Shown piece after piece: positions 55,223 through 64,000 of a stretch of DNA of 64,000 nucleotides; within the stretch, counting starts at the first letter, position 1, and each line of letters starts with the position of its first letter. The notes below the pieces were generated by a model. The model had not been told where the DNA came from and did not search any database. It saw only the letters and a program-made list of their open reading frames with translations. The stretch covers positions 5,828,001 to 5,892,000 of the forward strand of contig NZ_CP159534.1 in assembly GCF_040529335.1 (NCBI RefSeq), given 5' to 3'. The DNA is from Streptomyces sp. HUAS MG91 (GTDB taxonomy: Bacteria > Actinomycetota > Actinomycetes > Streptomycetales > Streptomycetaceae). Both the position numbers and the translations under genes were made by a program.

Positions 55223-56038
55223 ATGGAGACGCCGGGCATCCCGGAGCAGGGGCACGAGCACTACGCGCAGGGTGAGGGCGGTGCGCACGGCCACCCGCAG
55301 CCGCGGCACACCTGGCCGGCGAACGAGCTGGAGGAGGTCCTCTCCGCGGCGCTCGGCCGCCCCGAGGCCGGCGGCCGCATCGTCGAGGTGCTGGGCCGCA
55401 GCCACCTGTGGATCCCGCTGCCCAAGGGCGGCGGCCCGGCCAGCCGCGACCTCGATCTGCCGAGCCTGGAGATCGAGGGCCAGGCCTACGTGCCCGTCTT
55501 CAGCTCCGAGCACGAGTTCATGCGGGTCACCGGCGGCCGGATGGACTGCACGGTGGCCCCGGCGGTGGAGTTCGCCCGCGGGCTGCCCCCGCAGGTCGGC
55601 CTCGCCGTGAACCCGGACGGCACCATCGGCGTCCCGCTGCCGCCCCCGGCCGTCGCCGAGCTGGCCCGCGGCGGCCGCACCCCGCTGGACGGCCCGGCGA
55701 GCGGCGGCAGGGTCGTGCTGTCCGAGCCGGACTGGCAGGACGACCCGGTCGACTTCCTGACGGCGGTGCGCGAGGAGTTCGACGCGGCCGGCACCGTCCG
55801 CTCGGCGCGCCGCTGCCTCGCGGCCGTGGAGGACGGCGCCCCGTCACTGTTCATCGGCGTGGAGCTCGCCGAGTGGGAGGGCCCGGCGCGGGACGTGCCG
55901 CTGGACGCGCTCGGCCGTGCGCTGGGCCGGGTGCCGGTCGGCTGGCCGGTGAATCTCGTCTTCCTCGACGTCACCCAGGACCCGGTCGCCGACTGGCTGC
56001 GGACCCGTGTTCGTCCGTTCTACGCACGAGAGGTGTGA
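55223..56038 (+). CDS. SseB-like protein (enhanced serine sensitivity family), first copy
   Basis: 271 residues. The ATG at 55223 has GAAGG 5 bases upstream; an ATG at 55190 is less well placed. N-terminal SseB domain (ELEEVLSAALG, LWIPLPKGGG, YVPVFSSEHEF) and C-terminal SseB_C (LIFLDV-like and WLRTRVRPFYAREV). In E. coli SseB overproduction raises serine sensitivity, but no enzymatic role is proven. Its place beside serine/glycine catabolism genes fits that theme. The cytoplasmic product is followed by a terminator hairpin (56094-56116) and a paralogue. Confidence 0.85.
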   Translation: METPGIPEQGHEHYAQGEGGAHGHPQPRHTWPANELEEVLSAALGRPEAGGRIVEVLGRSHLWIPLPKGGGPASRDLDLPSLEIEGQAYVPVFSSEHEFMRVTGGRMDCTVAPAVEFARGLPPQVGLAVNPDGTIGVPLPPPAVAELARGGRTPLDGPASGGRVVLSEPDWQDDPVDFLTAVREEFDAAGTVRSARRCLAAVEDGAPSLFIGVELAEWEGPARDVPLDALGRALGRVPVGWPVNLVFLDVTQDPVADWLRTRVRPFYAREV

Positions 56039-56093
56039 CACCGTCCGTCAAGTCGGTGTCAGTAACGCCGCTTAAGCTGGTTTCATGACCTGA

Positions 56094-56116
56094 CCGGGCG
56101 GTGTCACACCGCCCGG
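56094..56116 (+). terminator. Hairpin between the two SseB-like genes
   Basis: The 10-base arms CCGGGCGGTG and CACCGCCCGG pair perfectly with a 3-base loop, starting 55 bases after the stop. Confidence 0.7.
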
Positions 56117-56191
56117 CGCGGGGCGATCGGGCGAAACAGCGGAAACGACAAGAACGCCGACTGGCAGAAGTTCACGAAGGGGCGGTTACGG

Positions 56192-56992
56192 GTGAGTGCG
56201 TCGGGCACGGCCGCGGCCGGACAGGTCGAGCAGATGCTGCGCCAGGTGACTCCCGGGCGCTACGACGCGTACGAAGCGCTGCTCAAGGCGCTCGCCGACC
56301 CCGCGGCGGGCCAGGTGTGGATGCTGCTCTGGCACGGCCAGGCCGGCTCCCCCGACGCCCAGTACGGGAACATGGAGGTCGACGGCTTCGGTTACGCCCC
56401 CTGTGTCACCTCCGCCCAGGAGCTCTCCGCCTCCGGCTGGTCGCGGGCGTACGAGGTGGTCGGCGGCGTCGACGCGGCCCGCACCCTCTACCCCGACCAC
56501 TACGGCCTCTGGCTCAACCCGCACGCGCCGGGCGGCGGTGTCGGCATTCCCTGGCTCGACCTGCGCCGGATCGCGGGCGGCCTCGACCGTCAGCCGGCCG
56601 GTCCGCTGCGGCTGTCCGAGCCGACGATCGACCTCCCGCAGTTCTACGCGGTCCTCGCGCAGAACGCGCACCGCACGACCGCCGTGCGGGCGCTGCGCCG
56701 CGCCTGGGTGCAGCCCGCGCTCGGCGCGCCGTACCTCGCCATCGGCCTCGATGTGTACGACACGTCGCCCGCGTCGGTGGACTCGGTGCGCGCGATGATG
56801 CAGCAGTCCGTCTCGGCGGTGCCGGACGGCCTGCCGGTGTCCACGGTCGCGATGTCCGACGAGTACGACCCGGTGGCGATGTGGCTGCGGGCGAACGCCC
56901 GGCCGTTCTACGACCGCGAGGCGCACGCCGCTCCCGCCGGGCAGGCCGGTGGGGGCTACGGCTACCCCCCGCCGTACGGTGCGTCGTACTGA
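56192..56992 (+). CDS. SseB-like protein, second copy
   Basis: 266 residues. GTG at 56192 after GAAGGGG. It shares the C-terminal SseB_C pattern with its neighbour (VAMWLRANARPFYDREA versus the first copy's WLRTRVRPFYAREV). The N-terminal half (VWMLLWHGQAGSPDAQYG, NPHAPGGGVGIPWLDL) is diverged. A Gly/Tyr/Pro-rich tail ends the protein. The tandem pair arose by duplication. Function unknown beyond the family name. Confidence 0.83.
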   Translation: MSASGTAAAGQVEQMLRQVTPGRYDAYEALLKALADPAAGQVWMLLWHGQAGSPDAQYGNMEVDGFGYAPCVTSAQELSASGWSRAYEVVGGVDAARTLYPDHYGLWLNPHAPGGGVGIPWLDLRRIAGGLDRQPAGPLRLSEPTIDLPQFYAVLAQNAHRTTAVRALRRAWVQPALGAPYLAIGLDVYDTSPASVDSVRAMMQQSVSAVPDGLPVSTVAMSDEYDPVAMWLRANARPFYDREAHAAPAGQAGGGYGYPPPYGASY

Positions 56993-57012
56993 CCGCTTTT
57001 GTCCCCAAACGC

Positions 57013-57041
57013 CGGACGGGCGGGATGACCCGGCCCGTCCG
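57013..57041 (+). terminator. Terminator after the second SseB-like gene
   Basis: The arms CGGACGGGC (57013-57021) and GCCCGTCCG (57033-57041) pair perfectly, 21 bases after the stop codon. Confidence 0.7.
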
Positions 57042-57314
57042 CCGTCTGCCGCCCGAACCTCAGGTCTTCCTCAACTCCGCGTGTGCAGCGGTCATTTCGG
57101 GAAGAGGACGGTTGCGGGAGAGAAACTCCCTCGTGGGGCCAATGTCCGACTCGTCGTCTCTTCTGTCCCAACTGCCCAGTGTTCGCACGCCGTTGACCGT
57201 CGTCCGCATAACGGAACCCCCCAGACAGCATCACGTTTAGGCATCCTTTCCCCGTCAAGTCTGGCAACAGATCGCACGCAGGTTGAAGACTCCCGCTCCA
57301 AGGGGTTCGGCCTT
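57042..57314. other. Leader/promoter region of the peptide importer operon
   Basis: About 270 bases with no long gene. A TTGACC at 57193-57198 is a possible -35 box, but no good -10 follows. It is followed by the small open frame at 57315-57392. Confidence 0.35.
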
Positions 57315-57392
57315 GTGTACGAGCCCCCCGAGTACGACGGACTGAACCACGCCGCCACCAGCGGCAAGTGCGGGCCGGTCACCGCCGGTTGA
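57315..57392 (+). CDS. Candidate 25-codon small ORF upstream of the importer operon
   Basis: GTG at 57315 preceded by AAGGGG with a 9-base spacer. 25 codons begin MYEPPEYDGLNHAATS and end at TGA 57390-57392, 17 bases before the permease ATG. G or C occupies the third position in about 23 of 25 codons, much higher than the sequence just upstream. It could be a leader peptide or a real small protein. No family recognised. Confidence 0.4.
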   Translation: MYEPPEYDGLNHAATSGKCGPVTAG

Positions 57393-57409
57393 GAGGGGTC
57401 CCTGCCACG

Positions 57410-58414
57410 ATGACGGCACCATTGCACGACACGACTGCGGAGGCGGAGCCGGTCGCGTCGGTCGACGCTGCCGCGAGCCAGTCAGGCGGCAAGGTCGAAG
57501 GACGGTCGCTGAAGCAGATCGCCTGGAACCGCCTCAAGCGGGACAAGGTCGCCCTGGCCGGTGGCATCGTTGTCGTCCTCCTGATCCTGGTCGCGGTCTT
57601 CGCCCCGCTCATCGTCGGACTGCTGGGCCATCCGCCCAACGACTTCCACCAGGACAAGCTCGACCCGCTGACGAACCTGCCCACCGGTTCCTTCGGCGGC
57701 GTCAGCGGCGACTACCTGTTCGGCGTCGAGCCGAACAAGGGCCGCGACGTCTTCAGCCGCGTCGTCTACGGCGCCCGGATCTCGCTGCTCGTCGCGTTCC
57801 TCGCGGCGATCGTCGCCGTCGTGCTCGGCACGGTCTTCGGCGTCGTCGCGGGCTACTTCGGCGGCTGGCTCGACTCGGTCATCAGCCGGGTCATGGACGT
57901 GCTGCTCGCCTTCCCGCAGCTGCTCTTCATCATCTCGCTGGTCTCCGTGCTCCCCGACGACATGCTCGGGCTGACCGGCACCGGCGTCCGCGTCGCCATC
58001 CTCGTCCTGGTCATCGGCTTCTTCGGCTGGCCCTACGTCGGCCGCATCGTCCGGGGCCAGACGCTCTCGCTGCGCGAGCGCGAGTACGTGGAGGCGGCCC
58101 GCTCGCTGGGCGGCGGCAGCCGGCACATCCTGCTGCGCGAACTGCTGCCCAACCTGGTGGCCCCGATCGTCGTCTACATGACGCTGATGATCCCCACCAA
58201 CATCCTCACCGAGGCCGCCCTCAGCTTCCTCGGCGCGGGTGTGCGCCCGCCGACCGCCTCCTGGGGCGGCATGCTCCGCGACGCGCTCGCGACGTACGAG
58301 CACGACCCGATGTTCATGGTCTTCCCCGGCGTCACGATCTTCATCACCGTCCTCGCGTTCAACCTCTTCGGGGACGGGCTGCGTGACGCGCTCGACCCCA
58401 AGGGCACCCGCTAG
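57410..58414 (+). CDS. Peptide ABC importer permease (DppC/OppC type)
   Basis: 334 residues. ATG at 57410 after AGAGGGG. N-terminal OppC_N helix (ALAGGIVVVLLILVAVFAPL), then a large loop (about 75-130) and the BPD_transp_1 domain with about five more helices. The EAA coupling motif is EYVEAARSLGGGSRHILLREL in part. It imports oligopeptides or similar solutes with the following four genes. The operon order C-A-B-D-F, with the binding protein between the permeases, differs from the usual A-B-C-D-F of enterobacteria. Confidence 0.94.
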   Translation: MTAPLHDTTAEAEPVASVDAAASQSGGKVEGRSLKQIAWNRLKRDKVALAGGIVVVLLILVAVFAPLIVGLLGHPPNDFHQDKLDPLTNLPTGSFGGVSGDYLFGVEPNKGRDVFSRVVYGARISLLVAFLAAIVAVVLGTVFGVVAGYFGGWLDSVISRVMDVLLAFPQLLFIISLVSVLPDDMLGLTGTGVRVAILVLVIGFFGWPYVGRIVRGQTLSLREREYVEAARSLGGGSRHILLRELLPNLVAPIVVYMTLMIPTNILTEAALSFLGAGVRPPTASWGGMLRDALATYEHDPMFMVFPGVTIFITVLAFNLFGDGLRDALDPKGTR

Positions 58415-58521
58415 GCACCCAACAGCCCTTCTCCCAAAGGCCCCTGTCGCACCGTCAGGCGGCGCACCCGACTGGTTCCTCGGCGTCTTGCCCGGACCGC
58501 GATCTCGGAGGATACGAGAAA

Positions 58522-60294
58522 ATGCCCACAGGTATTCCCAAGCGACGGCTCGCCGCGTGCGCGGCCCTCGTCGTCGGGGCGCTGGCGGCCACCACGGCGT
58601 GCGGCGGCGGTGACGGCGACAGCAAGGACGGCGCCAAGGCGCCCGGCTTCAACGCCGCGCTGAACAAGGTCGTCAACGCGTCCACCAAGAAGGGCGGGAC
58701 GCTGAAGTTCGTCGGCAAGCAGGACTTCGACTCCCTGGACCCGCAGCGGACGTACTACGGCATGACCTGGGACTTCATGCGGTACTACACCCGCACCCTG
58801 GTCACCTACGACACCAAGCCGGGCAACGGCTCCAACAAGCTGGTCGGCGACCTCGCCACCGCGCCCGCCACCGTCTCGGACGACGGCAAGACCTACACGT
58901 ACAAGCTGCGTGACGGCCTGACCTGGGAGGACGGCTCCAAGCTGACCTCCAAGGACGTCAAGTACGGCATCGAGCGCATCTGGGCCACCGACGTCATCAC
59001 CGGCGGCCCCGGCTACCTGCGCTCCACCCTCGACCCCAAGGGCGAGTACAAGGGCCCGTACAAGGACAAGTCGAAGGACAAGCTGGGCCTGAAGGCGATC
59101 GAGACGCCCGACGACCAGACCATCGTCTTCCACCTGCCCAAGGCCAACGGTGACTTCGAGCAGATGCTCGCCATGCCGACCGGCGCCCCGGTGCCGCAGG
59201 CGAAGGACACCAAGGAGAAGTACACCCAGAAGCCGGTGTCCTCGGGCCCGTACAAGGTCCAGAGCTACAACGCCGGCAAGAGCCTGACGCTGGTGCGCAA
59301 CACGGCCTGGAAGAAGGCGTCCGACCCGATCCGCCCGGCCCTGCCGGACAAGATCACGGTCACCATCTCCTCGAACCTGGAGGAGAACGACAAGCGCCTG
59401 ATGGCCGGCGACTACGACGTCGACGTCAACGGCACCGGCATGACCCAGAGCGGCCGCGTCTCGGCCGTCGAGAAGTACCGGGGCAACGTCGACAACGTCC
59501 AGACGTCCTTCGTGCGCTACGTGGCCCTGATCACCGCCACCAAGCCGCTGGACAACGTCGAGTGCCGCAAGGCCGTCTTCTACGGCACCGACTTCGCGAG
59601 CATCCAGCAGTCGCGCGGCGGCAAGGTGGCCGGTGGCGAGATCGCCAACTCCACCTTCCCGAAGTCCATCCCGGGCTACAGCGACTACGACCCGTACGGC
59701 ATCGTCGCCCGCAAGGGCAAGCCGGACGTGGCCAAGGCCAAGGACGCGCTGAAGCAGTGCGGCAAGCCGAGCGGCTTCTCCACCAAGATCTCCGCCCGCA
59801 GCAACAACCCGGGTGAGGTCGACGCGGCCGAGGCGCTCCAGGCCTCGCTCGCCAAGGTCGGCATCAAGCTGACGATCGACTCGATTGACGGCGCCCAGGC
59901 CTCCTCGATCACCGGTTCGCCGAAGGTCGTCAAGTCCCGTGGCTACGGCATGACGATGAGCGGCTGGGGCCCCGACTTCAACTCCGGCCAGGGGTACGCG
60001 CAGCCGCTGTTCGACAGCCGCTTCATCTTCCCGACCGGCAACTACAACGAGTCGCAGATCAAGGACAAGAAGGTCGACAAGTTCTTCGACGACGCGATCG
60101 GCACCACTGACCTGAACAAGGCCAAGCAGCTCTACACCGACCTGGACCACGAGATCCTGGACCAGGCCTACTGGATGCCGTTCATCTACGAGAAGAACAT
60201 CTCGTGGCGCAGCAGCCGCCTGACCAACGTGTACTCGTCCGCCGCCTACAGCGGTCGCTACGACTACGTGATGCTCGGCGTCGGCAACAAGTAG
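58522..60294 (+). CDS. Peptide ABC importer substrate-binding lipoprotein (SBP family 5)
   Basis: 590 residues. ATG at 58522 with GGAGG 10 bases before it. Signal with Cys at about 28 (LAATTAC), so a lipid-anchored binding protein. SBP_bac_5 features: GGTLKFVGKQDFDSLDPQRTY in part, DLATAPATVSDDGKTYTYKLRDG in part, LTSKDVKYGIERI and SYDYDPYG-like closing region. It captures peptides at the cell surface and hands them to the permeases. It is followed by a strong 13-bp hairpin before the second permease. Confidence 0.94.
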   Translation: MPTGIPKRRLAACAALVVGALAATTACGGGDGDSKDGAKAPGFNAALNKVVNASTKKGGTLKFVGKQDFDSLDPQRTYYGMTWDFMRYYTRTLVTYDTKPGNGSNKLVGDLATAPATVSDDGKTYTYKLRDGLTWEDGSKLTSKDVKYGIERIWATDVITGGPGYLRSTLDPKGEYKGPYKDKSKDKLGLKAIETPDDQTIVFHLPKANGDFEQMLAMPTGAPVPQAKDTKEKYTQKPVSSGPYKVQSYNAGKSLTLVRNTAWKKASDPIRPALPDKITVTISSNLEENDKRLMAGDYDVDVNGTGMTQSGRVSAVEKYRGNVDNVQTSFVRYVALITATKPLDNVECRKAVFYGTDFASIQQSRGGKVAGGEIANSTFPKSIPGYSDYDPYGIVARKGKPDVAKAKDALKQCGKPSGFSTKISARSNNPGEVDAAEALQASLAKVGIKLTIDSIDGAQASSITGSPKVVKSRGYGMTMSGWGPDFNSGQGYAQPLFDSRFIFPTGNYNESQIKDKKVDKFFDDAIGTTDLNKAKQLYTDLDHEILDQAYWMPFIYEKNISWRSSRLTNVYSSAAYSGRYDYVMLGVGNK

Positions 60295-60373
60295 TCGTAG
60301 TCCTTCCGGTCGTTGAGCTGATCCCGCTCATGCCGTCGAAACCCGCCAGTCCGAAGGGCAGGTGATGGCCTCG

Positions 60374-60404
60374 GCGGCGGGGACCCCGAACGGGTCCCCG
60401 CCGC
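60374..60404 (+). terminator. Intercistronic hairpin between binding protein and second permease
   Basis: The 13-base arms GCGGCGGGGACCC and GGGTCCCCGCCGC are perfectly complementary around loop CGAAC. It lies 80 bases after the binding-protein stop and 14 bases before the permease start. Such hairpins stabilise binding-protein mRNA and reduce read-through to permeases. Confidence 0.8.
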
Positions 60405-60417
60405 TGGGCCGCGCACA

Positions 60418-61419
60418 GTGCTTGCTTATCTCATCCGGCGCCTGTTCGCCGTCGTCATCATGGTGCTGATCGTGTTGTTCGCGACCTTCACCATCTTCTT
60501 CATGCTGCCCAAATGGGCGGGCCAGGACGTCGCCGTCCTCTTCGCCGGCAAGGCCACCAGCCCCGAGGCGCTGGACGGCATCCGCATCAAGCTGGGCCTC
60601 AACGACCCGCTGCTCGTGCAGTTCTGGGACTTCGTGAAGGGCATCCCGCTCGGCCGCGACTACACCAACGGCGGCGATGTCACCCACTGTCCCGCTCCCT
60701 GCTTCGGGTACTCCTTCCGCACGGAGGTACCCGTGTGGACCACCCTCAAGCAGGACGCGCCCATCACCGGCGCCCTGGCGCTCGGTGCCTGCGTCCTGTG
60801 GCTGCTCGGCGGTGTCGCCACCGGTGTCACCTCCGCCCTCAAGCGCGGCACCTTCTGGGACCGCGCCGCGATGACCACCGCCCTCGGCGGCGTCTCGCTC
60901 CCCGTCTTCTTCACCGGCATGGTCGCGATGGGCATCTTCGTGCACACCCTGGGCTGGGTGCACATCGCCGACTCGCTGTCCACGGACGACTCGATCGGCA
61001 CGTGGCTGCAGACGCTGATCCTGCCGTGGATCGTGCTCGCCTTCCTCAACGCCGCGATGTACGCGAGACTCACCCGCGCCACCATGCTGGAGATCCTCGG
61101 CGAGGACTACATCCGCACCGCGCGCGCCAAGGGCCTCGGCGAGTCCGCGGTCATCACCCGGCACGCGCTGCGCTCGGCGATGACCCCGATCCTCACCGTC
61201 TTCGGTCTCGACCTCGGTGTGCTGCTCGGCGGCGCCGTGCTCACCGAGTCCACGTTCAACCTGCCCGGTCTCGGTCTCGAAGCGGTCCAGGCCATCAGCA
61301 ACAAGGACCTGCCCGTGATCCTCGGCGTGACGCTGTTCGCGGCCCTCGCGATCGCCGTCGCCAACCTCGTCGTGGACCTTCTGTACGCCGTCATCGACCC
61401 GCGAGTGAGGCTGGGATGA
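60418..61419 (+). CDS. Peptide ABC importer permease (DppB/OppB type)
   Basis: 333 residues. GTG at 60418 immediately after the hairpin, with a poor ribosome site. N-terminal helix (LAYLIRRLFAVVIMVLIVLF) and six helices total. EAA motif DYIRTARAKGLGESAVITRHALR (in part), and the C-terminal helix ends IDPRVRLG. The large periplasmic loop has two cysteines (HCPAPCFG). It overlaps the ATPase start by four bases. Confidence 0.94.
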   Translation: MLAYLIRRLFAVVIMVLIVLFATFTIFFMLPKWAGQDVAVLFAGKATSPEALDGIRIKLGLNDPLLVQFWDFVKGIPLGRDYTNGGDVTHCPAPCFGYSFRTEVPVWTTLKQDAPITGALALGACVLWLLGGVATGVTSALKRGTFWDRAAMTTALGGVSLPVFFTGMVAMGIFVHTLGWVHIADSLSTDDSIGTWLQTLILPWIVLAFLNAAMYARLTRATMLEILGEDYIRTARAKGLGESAVITRHALRSAMTPILTVFGLDLGVLLGGAVLTESTFNLPGLGLEAVQAISNKDLPVILGVTLFAALAIAVANLVVDLLYAVIDPRVRLG

Positions 61420-62513
61420 CCGACCTGCACAAGACCGGAGCGGCGGTCGGCGAACCCGTCACCGCCTCCGGTGCCCCCAGCGCCTTCCTGGAGGTCCGCG
61501 ACCTCAAGGTGCACTTCCCGACCGACGACGGCCTGGTCAAGTCCGTCGACGGGCTCTCCTTCACCCTGGAGAAGGGCCGCACGCTCGGCATCGTCGGCGA
61601 GTCCGGATCGGGCAAGTCCGTCACGTCGCTGGGCATCATGGGCCTGCACACCGCCGGCCAGTACGGCCGGCGCAAGGCGCAGATCAGCGGCGAGATCTGG
61701 CTGGACGGCACGGAGCTGCTCTCCGGCGACCAGGACGCCGTCCGCCGGCTGCGCGGCCGCGACATGGCGATGATCTTCCAGGATCCGCTCTCCGCGCTGC
61801 ACCCGTACTACACGATCGGCAAGCAGATCGTGGAGGCGTACCGGGTCCACCACAACGTGGACAAGAAGACCGCGCGCAAGCGGGCGATCGAGATGCTCGA
61901 CCGGGTCGGCATCCCGCAGCCCGACAAGCGGGTCGACGCCTACCCGCACGAGTTCTCCGGCGGTATGCGCCAGCGCGCGATGATCGCGATGGCGCTGGTG
62001 AACAACCCCGAGCTGCTGATCGCCGACGAGCCGACCACGGCCCTCGACGTGACCGTGCAGGCGCAGATCCTGGACCTGATCCGCGATCTGCAGAAGGAGT
62101 TCGGCTCCGCCGTCATCATGATCACGCACGACCTGGGGGTCGTCGCGGAGATGGCCGACGAACTGCTCGTCATGTACGGCGGCCGGTGCGTGGAGCGCGG
62201 CAGCGCCACTCAGGTGTTCACCGAGCCCCAGCACCCCTACACCTGGGGCCTGCTGGGCTCGATGCCGCGCATTGACCGGGAGCAGACCGAGCGCCTCATC
62301 CCGGTCAAGGGCTCCCCGCCCAGCCTGATCAACCTGCCGTCCGGCTGCGCCTTCAACCCGCGCTGCCCGTACGCGGACATCCCCAAGGACAACATCACCC
62401 GTACCGAGCGCCCCGAACTGCGCGAGGTCGGCTCCGGCCACTTCTCCGCCTGCCACATGTCGGGCGAGGAGCGGGAGCGGATCTGGACCGAAGAGATTGC
62501 GCCGAAGCTGTGA
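61416..62513 (+). CDS. Peptide ABC importer ATPase (DppD/OppD type)
   Basis: 365 residues. ATG overlaps the permease stop (ATGA). Walker [10 protein letters not shown] (about 62), signature [12 protein letters not shown], Walker [15 protein letters not shown] and switch His in THDLGVV. The C-terminal oligo_HPY domain carries the cysteine set CAFNPRCPY and FSACHM, which in related ATPases binds an iron-sulfur cluster. It pairs with the next ATPase, and its own stop overlaps that gene's GTG (62510-62513). Confidence 0.95.
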   Translation: MTDLHKTGAAVGEPVTASGAPSAFLEVRDLKVHFPTDDGLVKSVDGLSFTLEKGRTLGIVGESGSGKSVTSLGIMGLHTAGQYGRRKAQISGEIWLDGTELLSGDQDAVRRLRGRDMAMIFQDPLSALHPYYTIGKQIVEAYRVHHNVDKKTARKRAIEMLDRVGIPQPDKRVDAYPHEFSGGMRQRAMIAMALVNNPELLIADEPTTALDVTVQAQILDLIRDLQKEFGSAVIMITHDLGVVAEMADELLVMYGGRCVERGSATQVFTEPQHPYTWGLLGSMPRIDREQTERLIPVKGSPPSLINLPSGCAFNPRCPYADIPKDNITRTERPELREVGSGHFSACHMSGEERERIWTEEIAPKL

Positions 62514-63727
62514 CGGACGCCAAAGGACCCGAGACCGAGATGACGATCCCCCAGCAGGCGGCCGACTCTCCCCAGACCTCCGCGAACGCGGCGCCGGGCG
62601 AGCCGCTGCTCAAGGTCGAGAACCTGGTCAAGCACTTCCCGATCAAGAAGGGCCTGCTCAAGCGGCAGGTCGCCGCCGTCCAGGCGGTCGACGGGCTGAC
62701 CTTCGACGTGCGCGCGGGGGAGACCCTGGGCGTCGTCGGCGAGTCCGGCTGCGGCAAGTCGACGATGGGCCGGCTCATCACGCGGCTGCTCGAACCGACC
62801 TCGGGCCGCGTCGAGTTCGAGGGCCAGGACATCACGCACCTCGGCACGGGCGGCATGCGCCCGCTGCGCCGCGATGTGCAGATGATCTTCCAGGACCCGT
62901 ACTCCTCGCTGAACCCGCGCCACAACATCGGCACGATCGTCGGCACCCCGTTCAAGCTCCAGGGCGTCAAGCCCGAGGGCGGCGTGAAGAAGGCGGTCCA
63001 GGAGCTCCTGGAGCGGGTCGGGCTCAACCCAGAGCACTACAACCGCTACCCGCACGAGTTCTCCGGCGGCCAGCGCCAGCGCATCGGCATCGCCCGCGCG
63101 CTCGCCCTGCGGCCGAAGCTGGTGGTCGCCGACGAGCCGGTCTCGGCCCTCGACGTCTCCATCCAGGCCCAGGTCGTCAACCTCCTCGACGACCTCCAGG
63201 ACGAGCTCGGCCTGACGTACGTGATCATCGCGCACGACCTCTCGGTCATCCGGCACGTCTCGGACCGGATCGCGGTGATGTACCTCGGCAAGATCGTGGA
63301 GCTGGCGGACCGCGACGACCTCTACTCCACGCCGATGCACCCGTACACCAAGGCGCTGCTGTCCGCGGTGCCGGTGCCGGACCCCAAGCGGCGCGGCGTC
63401 AAGAGCGAGCGGATCCTGCTGCGCGGGGACGTGCCGTCGCCGATCGACCCGCCCAAGGGCTGCCGCTTCCACACGCGGTGCTGGAAGGCGACGGAGCTGT
63501 GCGCGACGAAGGAGCCGCCGCTGCTCCAGCTCGCTTCCGGCCACCAGGTCGCCTGCCACCACCCGGAGAACGCCCCCGACCAGGCCCCCGAGGACACCAA
63601 GCTCCTCTCGGCGGCCAAGGAGGCGATCGACGTGGTGACGGTCCCGGCACCGGCCGACGCCGTCGCCGCCGAGGAGCCCGTCTCGGAGCCGGAGGCCCCG
63701 GAGGCAACCCCGGACGCGAGCAAGTAG
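62510..63727 (+). CDS. Peptide ABC importer ATPase (DppF/OppF type)
   Basis: 405 residues. GTG at 62510. Walker [10 protein letters not shown], signature [12 protein letters not shown], Walker [15 protein letters not shown], switch His in AHDLSVI, and C-terminal oligo_HPY with CRFHTRCW and ACHHPE cysteines. The last ~60 residues are Ala/Pro/Glu-rich and probably disordered, an extension beyond the usual family length. Last gene of the operon; two hairpins follow. Confidence 0.95.
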   Translation: MTDAKGPETEMTIPQQAADSPQTSANAAPGEPLLKVENLVKHFPIKKGLLKRQVAAVQAVDGLTFDVRAGETLGVVGESGCGKSTMGRLITRLLEPTSGRVEFEGQDITHLGTGGMRPLRRDVQMIFQDPYSSLNPRHNIGTIVGTPFKLQGVKPEGGVKKAVQELLERVGLNPEHYNRYPHEFSGGQRQRIGIARALALRPKLVVADEPVSALDVSIQAQVVNLLDDLQDELGLTYVIIAHDLSVIRHVSDRIAVMYLGKIVELADRDDLYSTPMHPYTKALLSAVPVPDPKRRGVKSERILLRGDVPSPIDPPKGCRFHTRCWKATELCATKEPPLLQLASGHQVACHHPENAPDQAPEDTKLLSAAKEAIDVVTVPAPADAVAAEEPVSEPEAPEATPDASK

Positions 63728-63736
63728 AGGCCGCCC

Positions 63737-63824
63737 GCCGCCTTGGGCAATCTGCCGCCAGGGGCGGCAGGGTGGGCAAGGCGGCACCCCGGCGCGGGGT
63801 GAGCGTTCGACGGGCGCTCACCCC
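63737..63824 (+). terminator. Double hairpin terminator of the importer operon
   Basis: First hairpin: outer GCCGCCTT (63737-63744) with AAGGCGGC (63778-63785), and inner CTGCCGCC with GGCGGCAG. Second: GGGGTGAGCG (63796-63805) with CGCTCACCCC (63815-63824). Both lie within 100 bases of the stop. Confidence 0.75.
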
Positions 63825-63925
63825 GGCGCGGCCGACATGGCCCGTACGGGGCATGTACATGCCGCACCCTTCGGGCCAGAGTCCTGCGTGTCCGGTACCC
63901 AGGATCACGCTCGAAGGGACGCCAC

Positions 63926-64000
63926 ATGCTCTCCCGTTCGGCACGACTGGCCGCGCTCACCGTCGCGGCGGCCTCCTTCACCCTGATCGCCGCCGCCCCC
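63926..64000 (+). CDS. Secreted protein, N-terminal signal peptide only (runs off window)
   Basis: ATG at 63926 with GAAGGGA 6 bases before it. The 25 visible codons read MLSRSARLAALTVAAASFTL and then Ile-Ala-Ala-Ala-Pro: a classical signal peptide with a basic start, hydrophobic core and Ala-rich cleavage region. The mature protein is outside the window, so no function can be given. Confidence 0.75.
   Translation, partial: MLSRSARLAALTVAAASFTLIAAAP

Overview
The window is high-GC DNA with strong G/C third-position bias, frequent GTG and TTG starts, GC-rich hairpin terminators without T-runs, many secreted proteins, and compact actinobacterial operons. Everything points to a Streptomyces chromosome. 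The right half (enoyl-CoA hydratase, EF-hand protein, sdaA-glyA-gcvH-gcvT, two SseB-like proteins, five-gene peptide ABC operon) matches, from memory and unverified, the conserved core order seen in S. coelicolor.

Layout. 1-2770: two tandem M4 (thermolysin-like) secreted metalloproteases on the minus strand, the first cut by the window edge; both share a dyad element upstream. 3290-7032: a heterodimeric ABC exporter. 7097-13168: a three-gene minus-strand operon (NlpC/P60-LamG hydrolase, lipoprotein, giant DNRLRE/FG-GAP surface protein). It diverges from 13659-21440, a 2593-residue secreted RHS polymorphic toxin with a ricin-type lectin insert, a Hint autoprotease and an HNH-like nuclease tip, followed by a probable immunity gene. 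21957-26536: a secreted protein, then a Drr-type ABC exporter with a two-component system. 26546-31907: HAD phosphatase, PIG-V-like mannosyltransferase, Pro-rich membrane protein and GlgX. 32057-34676: two tandem L,D-transpeptidases (a third lies at 48725). 34797-41000: enoyl-CoA hydratase, a candidate small RNA, an RsbW-like ATPase, a deacetylase/beta-propeller pair, a MerR regulator with its own 19-bp-spacer promoter, an EF-hand protein and a TrmB/LuxR-type regulator that seems to lack an ATG/GTG/TTG start. 41099-43813: a third M4 protease with a C-terminal beta-propeller-like region. 43815-46388: leuA preceded by a leader peptide with four consecutive Leu codons and competing hairpins (transcription attenuation), divergent from a GntR regulator whose tandem repeats overlap the leuA promoter. 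47164-48486: two phage-like genes (endonuclease VII and GH25 muramidase). 49736-54114: a glycine/serine catabolism operon under a tandem glycine riboswitch. 54483-56992: a P-loop kinase-like protein and two SseB-like paralogues. 57410-63727: an oligopeptide ABC importer operon. The window ends inside a new secreted protein.

How it fits together. The strongest candidate for an under-described system is the divergent RHS/DNRLRE/lipoprotein/NlpC locus (7-22 kb). It combines an exported Hint-processed toxin with an immunity gene and a wall-acting secreted module. The most sharply defined regulatory structures are the leuA attenuator with its leaderless leader peptide, the glycine riboswitch, and the MerR promoter. 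No tRNA, rRNA, CRISPR array or insertion sequence was seen.
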